Shown here piece by piece: positions 1 through 6,316 of a stretch of 7,914 nucleotides of DNA (the first letter of the stretch is position 1; each line of letters starts with the position of its first letter). This DNA comes from Candidatus Gottesmanbacteria bacterium (GTDB lineage: Bacteria > Patescibacteriota > Microgenomatia > JACPZF01), in NCBI GenBank assembly GCA_016195615.1, contig JACPZF010000037.1, positions 1-7,914 of the forward strand, given 5' to 3'. The notes under the pieces are model-generated. The model saw only the letters and a list, made by a program, of their open reading frames with translations. It made no database searches and was not told the DNA's origin. The translations under genes were made by a program, and so were the position numbers.

Positions 1-2
1 CC

Positions 3-101
3 CAGAGAAAAGAATTAATCAAAATTAAAAATTTAGGTGTCAAGTCACTTACCGTAGTAGAAGCTAAGCTTCGAGAAAAAGGGGTGGCCTTGACGGTTTA
101 A
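3..101 (+). CDS. rpoA: RNA polymerase alpha subunit, C-terminal end (partial)
   Basis: The window opens inside a reading frame that runs to a TAA at 99-101 and encodes the last 32 residues of a protein. Its core, LIKIKNLGVKSLTVVEAKLR, has the helix-hairpin-helix pattern that ends the RpoA C-terminal domain (usual form: L-x-K-I-x-N-x-G-x-K-S-L-x-E-I). This domain contacts UP-element DNA and activators at promoters. The position directly before rplQ is the usual bacterial arrangement and supports the call. Only six bases separate the stop from the rplQ start, so the two are almost certainly co-transcribed. The start and most of the gene lie outside the window. Confidence 0.88.
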   Translation, partial: QRKELIKIKNLGVKSLTVVEAKLREKGVALTV

Positions 102-107
102 TACTAT

Positions 108-569
108 ATGCGTCATCGAATTTTTGGTAAGAAATTACACCGCAACACAAAGCAACGCATTCAGCTTTTTCGTTCATTGGCAGTTAATTTTATTCAAAAC
201 GATAAATTAGCGACTTCTTTTGCCAAGGCCAAAGCGGTAAGGCCTTTTATCGAAAAGCTAGTGACCAGAGCTAAGGACGATAGTAAATTTTCCCGAAGCT
301 ATCTTTCGGGTAAACTAAATAATCAACTAGCTCTTGCCAAGTTGGTAACGGTCGCAAAAGAAATGGCCGATCGACAAAGCGGCTATACCAAATTGTTAAA
401 AACCAATCCTAAAGTTGGCGATAACAGTAAGCAAGCGCTTTTACTTTGGGTAAAAGAATTTCCGGCCAAAATTTTGCCGGATGTTAAAAAGACTATGGAG
501 GAGCCAGCAAAACTTAGTGCACCGGTCGTTAAAAAAGTTCGTGAGAAAAAAAGACTGGCAAAAAAATAA
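108..569 (+). CDS. rplQ: 50S ribosomal protein L17
   Basis: The 153-residue product begins MRHRIFGKKLHRNTKQRIQL, close to the L17 signature MRHR-x-x-x-x-KL-x-R-x-x-x-x-R, and continues with the expected segment around residues 25-55 (LAVNFIQNDKLATSFAKAKA and following). L17 sits on the large subunit near the exit tunnel. Family members are usually about 115-130 residues. This one has a longer lysine-rich tail (roughly residues 120-153), which probably binds rRNA or is disordered. The start follows rpoA by six bases. No Shine-Dalgarno sequence is visible upstream, so translation is probably coupled to rpoA or independent of SD pairing. The stop at 567-569 lies two bases before the rplM start. 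Confidence 0.95.
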   Translation: MRHRIFGKKLHRNTKQRIQLFRSLAVNFIQNDKLATSFAKAKAVRPFIEKLVTRAKDDSKFSRSYLSGKLNNQLALAKLVTVAKEMADRQSGYTKLLKTNPKVGDNSKQALLLWVKEFPAKILPDVKKTMEEPAKLSAPVVKKVREKKRLAKK

Positions 570-571
570 TT

Positions 572-988
572 ATGCAAAAAACCAACCCCATCAGTAATAA
601 GGAAATTAAACGAGCTTGGCACTTAGTCGACGCCAAAGGCAAGATTCTCGGAAGACTCGCTTCTCAAATTGCGCTTTTACTTATGGGTAAAAATAAACCC
701 TATTTTGTTAGGCATCTTGACTGCGGTGATCATGTGGTTGTTATCAATGCCAGTCAGATTATCGTTAGCGGCAAAAAGGAAAAGAATAAAATGTATTCTC
801 GTCATAGCGGTTATCCCGGCGGATATAAATCGACTTCTTTGGAAAAGGTGCGCATAGAAAACCCGCTTTTAATTATGCAGAAAGCGGTAAAGGGAATGTT
901 GCCGCAAAACAAACTTAGGGATAGAATGCTAACGAGGCTTTACCTTTTTAAGGAAAGCGAACATTCTTTCGGCGCTAAATTTTCATAA
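572..988 (+). CDS. rplM: 50S ribosomal protein L13
   Basis: The 138-residue product matches L13 along its length. It has W-H-L-V-D-A-K-G-K-I-L-G-R-L-A-S near residues 16-31, the segment DHVVVINASQIIVSGKK near residues 53-69, HSGYPGG near 78-84, and a C-terminal GMLPQNKLRDRMLTRLYLF segment. L13 is an early assembly protein of the large subunit. Its start lies two bases after the rplQ stop, with no SD sequence in the A-rich upstream region, so translational coupling is likely. The usual rplM-rpsI pairing is kept. The truA gene often found between rplQ and rplM in other bacteria is absent here. Confidence 0.96.
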   Translation: MQKTNPISNKEIKRAWHLVDAKGKILGRLASQIALLLMGKNKPYFVRHLDCGDHVVVINASQIIVSGKKEKNKMYSRHSGYPGGYKSTSLEKVRIENPLLIMQKAVKGMLPQNKLRDRMLTRLYLFKESEHSFGAKFS

Positions 989-1005
989 TCGAGTCGGAAC
1001 ATAAT

Positions 1006-1437
1006 ATGATAAAGAAAAAAACCGAGATAAAAGAAAAAAAACTCTCTTACTACTTAGGACTTGGTAGGCGAAAGGAAGCGGTTGCTCGGGTTAAGCTGAC
1101 TTTGGATAAGGAGAATACGATGATAGTTAATGGTCTGCCGATTGAAAAATATTTTTCCGGTGAAGTAGCCAAAAAAATTTATCTGGAACCATTTAGAACG
1201 ACCAATACTCTAAATCGTTTCGCTGTTAATATCAAAGTTTACGGTTCTGGTAAAAACGGGCAGCTGGGAGCGGTTGTTCATGGAATTTCGAGAGCGCTTC
1301 TAGCTGTCGATGCACCCAAATACCGTTTACTTTTAAAAAGCAAAGGGTTTTTAACGCGTGATCCCCGCACGAGAGAAAGAAGAAAAGTTGGTACAGGCGG
1401 TAAGGCTAGACGTTCAAAACAATCCCCAAAGAGGTAA
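1006..1437 (+). CDS. rpsI: 30S ribosomal protein S9
   Basis: The 143-residue product carries the S9 hallmarks: G-L-G-R-R-K-E-A-V-A-R-V at residues 18-29, a central GLPIEKYFSGEV stretch, the GSGKNGQLGAVVHGISRAL region, and L-T-R-D-P-R-T-R-E-R-R-K near the end. S9 is a small-subunit head protein whose C-terminal tail reaches the P-site tRNA. That tail ends in SPKR after G-T-G-G-K-A-R-R, instead of the common A-R-R-x-P-Q-[FY]-S-K-R. The terminal Lys-Arg is kept. Seventeen bases separate it from rplM, with no convincing SD sequence. Its last codons contain the SD sequence of the following gene. Confidence 0.96.
   Translation: MIKKKTEIKEKKLSYYLGLGRRKEAVARVKLTLDKENTMIVNGLPIEKYFSGEVAKKIYLEPFRTTNTLNRFAVNIKVYGSGKNGQLGAVVHGISRALLAVDAPKYRLLLKSKGFLTRDPRTRERRKVGTGGKARRSKQSPKR
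1430..1434 (+). promoter_or_regulatory. Shine-Dalgarno sequence of rpiB
   Basis: AGAGG lies eight bases before the ATG at 1443 and overlaps the end of rpsI. It is the only clear ribosome binding site among the resident genes of the first operon, and it fixes the rpiB start. Confidence 0.6.
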
Positions 1438-1442
1438 TCCAT

Positions 1443-1886
1443 ATGCTTTATCTTGGTGCTGACCATCGGGGTTTTAAACTTAAGGAATTTCTAAAAAAAC
1501 ACCTCGAAGAAAAAGGGATTCCCTATCAGGATTTAGGTAATACTATTTTCGACCCAGACGACGATGATGTTGATTTCGCCGAAAAAGTTGCCAAGAAGGT
1601 AGCAGGGGAAAGTAGTAGTAAAGGAATTTTAATCTGCGGGTCTGGCGTAAGCGTTTGCGTGGCAGCCAATAAAATTAACGGTATAAGATGTGGTCAGGTT
1701 TTTTCTCCGGAAATGGCAAAACACGCCCGAGAACATGATGATATCAATATTTTGGCTCTCGCCGGCGACGTACTAGAAGAAAAAGTAGCTGGCCAAATAA
1801 TGGAAAAATTTCTCAATACAGATTTTTCTAATAAAGAAAGATATCTGCGAAGAATTAATAAAATAAAAAAATTGGAAGAAAAATGA
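1443..1886 (+). CDS. rpiB: Ribose-5-phosphate isomerase B (RpiB/LacAB family)
   Basis: The 147-residue product interconverts ribulose-5-phosphate and ribose-5-phosphate in the cytoplasm. Visible family features are A-D-H-R-G at residues 6-10, the D-x-D-F-A-E segment near residues 42-47, the active-site loop G-I-L-I-C-G-S-G at 61-68 with Cys65, the A-A-N-K-I-N-G-I-R stretch at 74-82, and A-K-H-A-R-E-H-D-D-I-N at 92-102. Cys65 and His98 fall at the same numbers as the catalytic residues of E. coli RpiB. The usual GTG loop is GSG here, a conservative change. The gene follows rpsI by five bases and is read into deoC four bases after its stop, so sugar-phosphate metabolism appears tied to ribosomal protein transcription. 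A LacA/LacB galactose-6-phosphate isomerase role is less likely because no lac-type partners are present. Confidence 0.9.
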   Translation: MLYLGADHRGFKLKEFLKKHLEEKGIPYQDLGNTIFDPDDDDVDFAEKVAKKVAGESSSKGILICGSGVSVCVAANKINGIRCGQVFSPEMAKHAREHDDINILALAGDVLEEKVAGQIMEKFLNTDFSNKERYLRRINKIKKLEEK

Positions 1887-1890
1887 CTTT

Positions 1891-2556
1891 ATGATATCTG
1901 CCAATTTATTAGATCTTGCCAATCACCATCCTGATTCCACCGAAGAACAGATTAAGACACTTTGCGAGAAGGTAATTAAATATGGTTTTAACGCCGCTTT
2001 TGTCAATCCTTGCTATATTGAATTTGCCAAAAAAACAATGGGAAAAGACAAAAAAGTAGGTACGGTAATTTCTTTTCCTCTAGGTCAAGAAACCCTAGAG
2101 ATAAAAAAATTATCAGCCAAAACCTATGCTTTTCTCGGCGCTGACGAGCTAGATGTGAGCTTAAATGTTGGTTATCTGAAAATGGAAAAATGGGATAAAA
2201 GTCTGGAGGAGATGAAAGTTATTATTAACGAAGCAAAGTCTATTAGAAGTAGTGTCATTGTTAAATTTATTCCCGAAACCGGATATTTAACTACCGAAGA
2301 AATAAAAAAAACAGCAGCGTTAATGGTTACGGCGGGAGCGGATTTTTTTAAGACGTGTTCTGGTTTAGGCCCAAGAGGCGCGTTAGTAGAGGATGTTTTA
2401 ACAATACGAGAAGCCGTAGGTAAGCAAATTAAAATAAAAGTCGCTGGAGGCATTACGACTTTTAAAGAGGCAGAATTATTTATTAAAGCCGGTGCAGATC
2501 GAATTGGTACGAGCCACGGCGTTGAAATTATTACCGAGGCAAGCCAAAATCCCTAA
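1891..2556 (+). CDS. deoC: Deoxyribose-phosphate aldolase (DERA)
   Basis: The 221-residue TIM-barrel aldolase cleaves 2-deoxyribose-5-phosphate to acetaldehyde and glyceraldehyde-3-phosphate, a step of deoxynucleoside salvage. Residues that support the call are FVNP at 37-40, Asp88 in E-L-D-V-S-L-N, the K-F-I-P-E-T-G-Y-L strand at 125-133, Lys154 in D-F-F-K-T-C-S-G (Schiff-base lysine), Lys183 in I-K-V-A-G-G-I (proton-relay lysine), and the phosphate-binding G-A-D-R-I-G-T-S-H-G at 201-210. The length is normal for the shorter DERA type. The start lies four bases after the rpiB stop, with only a poorly spaced GGAAG upstream. The stop TAA is followed at once by the thiN ATG. All catalytic residues are present, so the enzyme is probably active. 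Confidence 0.93.
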   Translation: MISANLLDLANHHPDSTEEQIKTLCEKVIKYGFNAAFVNPCYIEFAKKTMGKDKKVGTVISFPLGQETLEIKKLSAKTYAFLGADELDVSLNVGYLKMEKWDKSLEEMKVIINEAKSIRSSVIVKFIPETGYLTTEEIKKTAALMVTAGADFFKTCSGLGPRGALVEDVLTIREAVGKQIKIKVAGGITTFKEAELFIKAGADRIGTSHGVEIITEASQNP

Positions 2557-3186
2557 ATGTCACAAGTTATAATTGTCGCTAATGGCGATATTTCTTCTAC
2601 GTTAGAGCTACAAATAAATCCGGGAGATTTTCTCGTCGGTGTTGACGCTGGGGCCTTATATCTTTTAAAGCATTACTATTGCGATTTAGCTATTGGTGAT
2701 TTTGACAGCGTTACCAAAAAACAATTAGACCAGATTAAAAATTACGCTAAAGAAATAAAAATTTATTCCTCAGATAAGGATTTTACCGACACCGAGTTGG
2801 CGCTAGAAGAAGTAGTTAGAAGAGGTTTTAAAAATATTGTTATCATCGGTGCTATCGGGACGAGAATGGACCATACTTTGGGTAATTTATTTTTACTCGA
2901 AAAATTTTTAGAAGAAGGAATAAAAATAAAAATAATCGATGAACATAACGAAATAGAAATTTTAAATAATCAAATAACAGTGCCGCCAGATAAGGATTTT
3001 AAATACATCTCTTTTATTTCTCTAACCGAAACGGTTATTTTAACGCTGTCTCGATTTAAATATCCTTTAAAAAATCACCTTGTAAAAAGAGGACAAACAT
3101 TATGTTTGAGCAATGAGTTTTTAGACAAAAAGGCCAAGATTTTGGTAAAAGATGGTAAGGTTTTAATGATAAAAAGTAGGGACTAA
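2557..3186 (+). CDS. thiN: Thiamine pyrophosphokinase
   Basis: The 209-residue product should transfer pyrophosphate from ATP to thiamine to give thiamine diphosphate. Family motifs are visible in order: V-G-V-D-A-G-A near residues 27-33, G-D-F-D-S at 47-51, D-K-D-F-T-D-T-E at 73-80, and G-T-R-M-D-H-T-L-G-N at 101-110, with an S-N-E-F element at 185-188 in the C-terminal beta domain. The acidic motifs hold metal and ATP. The length is that of bacterial ThiN/TPK enzymes. The ATG directly follows the deoC stop (TAAATG), with no SD sequence, so translation is probably coupled. No other thiamine gene is nearby, which suggests salvage of external thiamine. The cofactor would serve transketolase in the same pathway as its neighbours. 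Confidence 0.92.
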   Translation: MSQVIIVANGDISSTLELQINPGDFLVGVDAGALYLLKHYYCDLAIGDFDSVTKKQLDQIKNYAKEIKIYSSDKDFTDTELALEEVVRRGFKNIVIIGAIGTRMDHTLGNLFLLEKFLEEGIKIKIIDEHNEIEILNNQITVPPDKDFKYISFISLTETVILTLSRFKYPLKNHLVKRGQTLCLSNEFLDKKAKILVKDGKVLMIKSRD

Positions 3187-3208
3187 TTTTTCTAAGCCCG
3201 GCCCGTGT

Positions 3209-5587
3209 TTAACCTTTAATTACGGAGTGTCTGCCAAATTGCTCTCTTAGAGCTGATAAAATTTTTCCCAGATAATTTGGTGACCTTTTCGACGCCATTC
3301 TAAACCTAACGGCATCTTCGATAACTTTTGCACTAAGCCCTAATTCTTTAGCAGTTTCCACGGTCCAATTTCCCTCGCCGGTGTAATCGACGGTTCCGGA
3401 AATATCAGTGAGATCTTCGGTATGAATTTCCAGAGCTTTTTTTAACCAACCGATTAATCTTGATTCAATAACGCTACCATGATTATAGATATCTGCTACC
3501 TTTGCTAAATCAAGATCATACTTTGCTTTTTTGAGAATTGTAAATCCTTCCGCAATAGACTGCATCATGCCGTATTCAATACCGTTATGTATCATTTTCA
3601 CAAAATGGCCGGCGCCGACCCCGGGAAAATATTCTAAGCCGCTGCTTTTTGCTAGTTCGAAATAAAGAGGTTTCAAAAAATCATAGAGATTTTCCTCGCC
3701 GCCGACCATTAAACAACCCCCATTTCTGGCTCCGTCCGGACCGCCCGAAAAACCAACATCATTAAATTTAAAACCAAGGTTGGATAATTTTTTATATCTA
3801 ATAATTGAATCTTTATAAAATGAATTACTGCCATCAATAATATAATCCCCTTTTTGTAAATATTTCGTTAAACCTTTATTGCCAAATAAAATATCATCAA
3901 TAATTTTACCAGCCGGCAACATTAGCCAAATAATTCTTGGCGCCGAAAGCTTGCTTACAACTTCGGCCAAAGAGTAAGAAGGGACAAGTCCTCCTTTGGC
4001 AAGCTCATCAGTGTCTTGGGGTGACCGATTGAAACCTACGACTTTCCACTCTTTTTCTAAAAGTCGTCTGGCAATGGATTTTCCCATTTTGCCAAGTCCA
4101 ATAAGACCGATTTCTTTTTTAAAAGTTGGGTTAAGAAGCGGACCGTCTTTGATATATCTTGAATCTTCGTGCGCCTGATTAGTATCTGGTTGATAAACCT
4201 TAAGCGGCACTAAATTTTTTTGCCAGGCGGAAAAAATAGGGTCGACAAATTTCCACATCGCCTTAACTTCGGCCGTAGAGGTAAAAAGTGTTTGATCGCC
4301 TATGAAACAATCCAAAAGTATTCGTTCATATTCCTCGACATATTGTACGCGCCTTGATGAATCTCGATAGAGAAAATCGAGCGATCTTTCCTCAATTTCA
4401 TTTCTAAACCCGGGTTTTCGGGACCAAAACCGGATATTGATTTCTTCATTAGGTTCAACTCGAAAAATTATTTTATTTTTGAGATGCGGTCCGTCGATGG
4501 GGCAAAAGCAGGGAGATTTATGTTTAAAAGTCACCACGATTTCTTTAATCTGGTCGCCCATTCTTTTTCCGCTCTCCATCGTGATTGGTACACCTCGCCA
4601 GCGTGATGCCGAGAGAAAAGCCCTGATACTAAAATAAGTTTCGGTTGAAGAATTATGACTAACGCCTTTAATATTTTTGTAACCTTCGTATTGGGCGCGA
4701 TAAGAATTATTAACGATTTCAAGAGTAGATGGCGGAATAAGGGTTCTTAAAATTTCTGCGCGTTTTTTTCTAATAGGAATGGCTTCCAAACTTTCAGGTT
4801 GGTTCATAGTCACTAAGGCCAGCATCTGAAGAAGATGATTTTGTCCAACATCTCTAAGGGCGCCGATGCCGTCATAAAAAACACCTCGTTCTTCCACGCC
4901 GATTTTTTCCCAAACTCTGATGTAAATTTTATCAATACTTTTATTGTCCCAGGAATCCTCAAATAAATTATTGGTAAAACGAAAAGTGAGAATATTTTGG
5001 AGCATTTCTTTAGCCAAATAGTGGTCGATAGGATAAATTTGTTCGTCCTTAAATAAGGAGGACAAAAGATCGTCAAGTTTTCTGGCCTGTTCGAGATTTT
5101 TACCAAAAGGTTTTTCGACTAAGATCTTCGTCCAACCGTCTTGGAGGCCGGAAGAGCTTGTTAGTCCAGACTTAGAGAGTCGTTTTAAAATACCTTCATA
5201 ATAGTTTGGGGGAACGGCCAAATAAAAAAGTTTATTAGATGGTCTTTGCCACAAATTATCTATCTTACCAAGTCGCTCAGCTAGTTTTTTGTAGTCTTCC
5301 AGGCTTTCAAATCTACCCTGGTGGTAAGAGAAAAGTTTTTTAAAGGAATTGAAAGTGGTAGGCGACAAATCCATCAAATATTTATTGAGTGAATTTTGGA
5401 CCACTTTGTGGAAGTCGTTGTTGGTCAAGTTTCGGCGTGAGTAACCGATGACCGAAAATTGTTTTGGCAATTTTTCTTTTTCGTAGAGTCGGTAAAGCGC
5501 GGGCAGAATTTTTCGCGACATCAAATCGCCGGTGACACCAAAGACAACCAAAACCGTAGGAGTTTTACTAGTCTTTTGGGTTTCCAT
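3209..5587 (-). CDS. zwf-gnd fusion: Fused glucose-6-phosphate dehydrogenase / 6-phosphogluconate dehydrogenase
   Basis: One uninterrupted 792-codon frame joins two oxidative pentose phosphate enzymes. Residues 1 to about 485 are G6PDH: nucleotide motif G-V-T-G-D-L at 17-22, Y-S-R-R at 49-52, E-K-P-F-G at 158-162, the catalytic D-H-Y-L-A-K-E at 188-194, and G-A-L-R-D-V-G-Q-N-H at 242-251. Residues from about 491 to 792 are a short, roughly 300-residue 6PGDH: G-L-G-K-M-G at 497-502, D-G-S-N-S at 585-589, G-H-F-V-K-M-I-H-N-G-I-E-Y at 660-672 with Lys664 and Glu671 as the expected catalytic pair, and G-E-G-N-W-T-V at 737-743. The junction is near base 4120. No ATG, GTG or TTG near it would allow separate translation of the second domain. 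A 6-phosphogluconolactonase domain is absent. The gene faces thiN with 22 bases between stops. No SD sequence precedes its ATG. Confidence 0.93.
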   Translation of the reverse strand: METQKTSKTPTVLVVFGVTGDLMSRKILPALYRLYEKEKLPKQFSVIGYSRRNLTNNDFHKVVQNSLNKYLMDLSPTTFNSFKKLFSYHQGRFESLEDYKKLAERLGKIDNLWQRPSNKLFYLAVPPNYYEGILKRLSKSGLTSSSGLQDGWTKILVEKPFGKNLEQARKLDDLLSSLFKDEQIYPIDHYLAKEMLQNILTFRFTNNLFEDSWDNKSIDKIYIRVWEKIGVEERGVFYDGIGALRDVGQNHLLQMLALVTMNQPESLEAIPIRKKRAEILRTLIPPSTLEIVNNSYRAQYEGYKNIKGVSHNSSTETYFSIRAFLSASRWRGVPITMESGKRMGDQIKEIVVTFKHKSPCFCPIDGPHLKNKIIFRVEPNEEINIRFWSRKPGFRNEIEERSLDFLYRDSSRRVQYVEEYERILLDCFIGDQTLFTSTAEVKAMWKFVDPIFSAWQKNLVPLKVYQPDTNQAHEDSRYIKDGPLLNPTFKKEIGLIGLGKMGKSIARRLLEKEWKVVGFNRSPQDTDELAKGGLVPSYSLAEVVSKLSAPRIIWLMLPAGKIIDDILFGNKGLTKYLQKGDYIIDGSNSFYKDSIIRYKKLSNLGFKFNDVGFSGGPDGARNGGCLMVGGEENLYDFLKPLYFELAKSSGLEYFPGVGAGHFVKMIHNGIEYGMMQSIAEGFTILKKAKYDLDLAKVADIYNHGSVIESRLIGWLKKALEIHTEDLTDISGTVDYTGEGNWTVETAKELGLSAKVIEDAVRFRMASKRSPNYLGKILSALREQFGRHSVIKG

Positions 5588-5595
5588 CTGGCTGT

Positions 5596-5601
5596 ATCAT
5601 A
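5596..5601 (-). promoter_or_regulatory. Possible -10 element of the zwf-gnd fusion gene
   Basis: Read on the - strand, TATGAT (five of six bases of TATAAT) ends eight bases before the ATG. If it is used, the transcript would start at or within a few bases of the start codon, which fits the lack of an SD sequence and suggests leaderless translation. No good -35 hexamer is visible at 16-18 bases, only T/A-rich sequence. Confidence 0.3.
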
Positions 5602-5610
5602 TAACAGGAG

Positions 5611-5639
5611 TTAAAAGTTTAAAAGTGGGAGATTATAAA
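5611..5639 (+). promoter_or_regulatory. Possible promoter of the creatininase-membrane-microprotein operon
   Basis: TTAAAA (5611-5616, four of six bases of TTGACA) and TATAAA (5634-5639, five of six of TATAAT) are separated by exactly 17 bases, in the 78-base gap between the two divergent genes. The creatininase ATG is at 5666, which leaves a short untranslated leader. The match is modest and the region is AT-rich, so chance is a real alternative. Confidence 0.35.
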
Positions 5640-5665
5640 TTTTATGCTAAGCTTGTAGTAACTTT

Positions 5666-6001
5666 ATGAAAATACGTTACGAGGAAATGTTTCCTCACGA
5701 ATTCAAATTAGCCTTAAGTAAAAATCCCATCGCTTATCTCCCGCTAGGAAGTATTGAGTACCATGGTTATCACAACGCTTTGGGACTAGATTCGTTAAAA
5801 GCATGGAAAATTTGTCAGCTTGCAGCTAAAAAAATAGGCGGAGTTGTATTTCCACCCATGTATTTAGGAGTTGACGCCTGGCCGGATATAGATTTGCAAA
5901 AATACCCAAACAAACAATTTGACTGCTACCACATAGATGCCAAACTTTATCAAGAAGTTTTGGATAATTACTTTTATAGAATTATTCGAATAGGTTTTTA
6001 A
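5666..6001 (+). pseudogene. Creatininase-family protein, N-terminal part (ended by an in-frame UAA)
   Basis: This 111-codon frame encodes the first half of a creatininase-family metal-dependent amidohydrolase. The segment LPLGSIEYHGYHNALGLDS (residues 25-43) matches the family pattern L-P-x-G-S-x-E-x-H-G-x-H-x-x-x-x-x-D. Glu31, His33 and Asp42 are the expected metal ligands. The frame stops at TAA 5999-6001 in the middle of the beta strand that normally leads to the next motif. The remainder continues in the same frame right after it (K-I-F-V-L-A-G-H-Y-P-N). This points to a single nonsense change, probably of a Lys codon, and not to a frameshift. The family includes creatinine amidohydrolase, ArfB-like formamide hydrolases and MftE peptidase, so the substrate cannot be named. 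The half alone should not be active. Confidence 0.75.
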
Positions 6002-6013
6002 AAAATTTTCGTA

Positions 6014-6316
6014 TTGGCTGGACACTATCCAAATGCAGATATTGCAAAATTGGTAGCACTAAAACACAAAGACACAAAAATTATTGTCGTTAAAGAACCA
6101 GAATTGATTGAGGGAGAAACAGGAGATCATGCCGGAAAATGGGAAACTTCACTCCTTTTGGTTTTATTTCCTAAACTTGTAGATCTTATGCTCATGGATG
6201 GGAAGGAAGATAGATTAAGTGCGGTTGAGGGTGATGACCCTGCAAATTCAACCGTGGAATATGGGAACGAATTGTTGAAAAAAATGATCTCTAGAATTGT
6301 CAAACTTCTTAGATAA
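6014..6316 (+). pseudogene. Creatininase-family protein, C-terminal part (same frame, after the UAA)
   Basis: This is the second half of the same protein, in the same frame as the fragment ending at 6001. It is open from 6002 and has a possible TTG restart at 6014. It carries A-G-H-Y-P-N-A-D (equivalent to the family's N-G-H-x-x-N; the His would be residue 120 of the joined protein) and G-D-H-A-G-K-W-E-T-S-L-L, which matches the family's G-D-H-A-G-x-x-E-T-S. The conserved Glu would be residue 160. A C-terminal E-G-D-D-P and a final helix follow. The joined product would be 216 residues, a little shorter than the usual 230-260. All motifs after the stop are intact, which suggests recent inactivation, a sequencing error, or function through readthrough or two chains. 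No SD sequence precedes the TTG, so restart would be inefficient. Confidence 0.72.

Noticed and set aside
383..622. Reverse-strand open frame of 79 codons across rplQ and rplM
   Set aside because: It lies opposite two certain ribosomal protein genes, has no recognisable motif, and is explained as the complement of a coding strand.
2172..2453. Reverse-strand open frame of 93 codons inside deoC
   Set aside because: It is opposite the catalytic core of deoC and shows no family features.
4813..5106. Second - strand frame of 97 codons within the G6PDH part of the fusion
   Set aside because: It overlaps fully with an enzyme frame whose motifs are complete; no features of its own.
5999..6001. UAA as a recoded sense codon
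   Set aside because: Several neighbours, such as rplQ, rplM, rpsI, deoC and thiN, end in TAA. Known recoding in Patescibacteria concerns UGA only. A mutation or sequence error is simpler.
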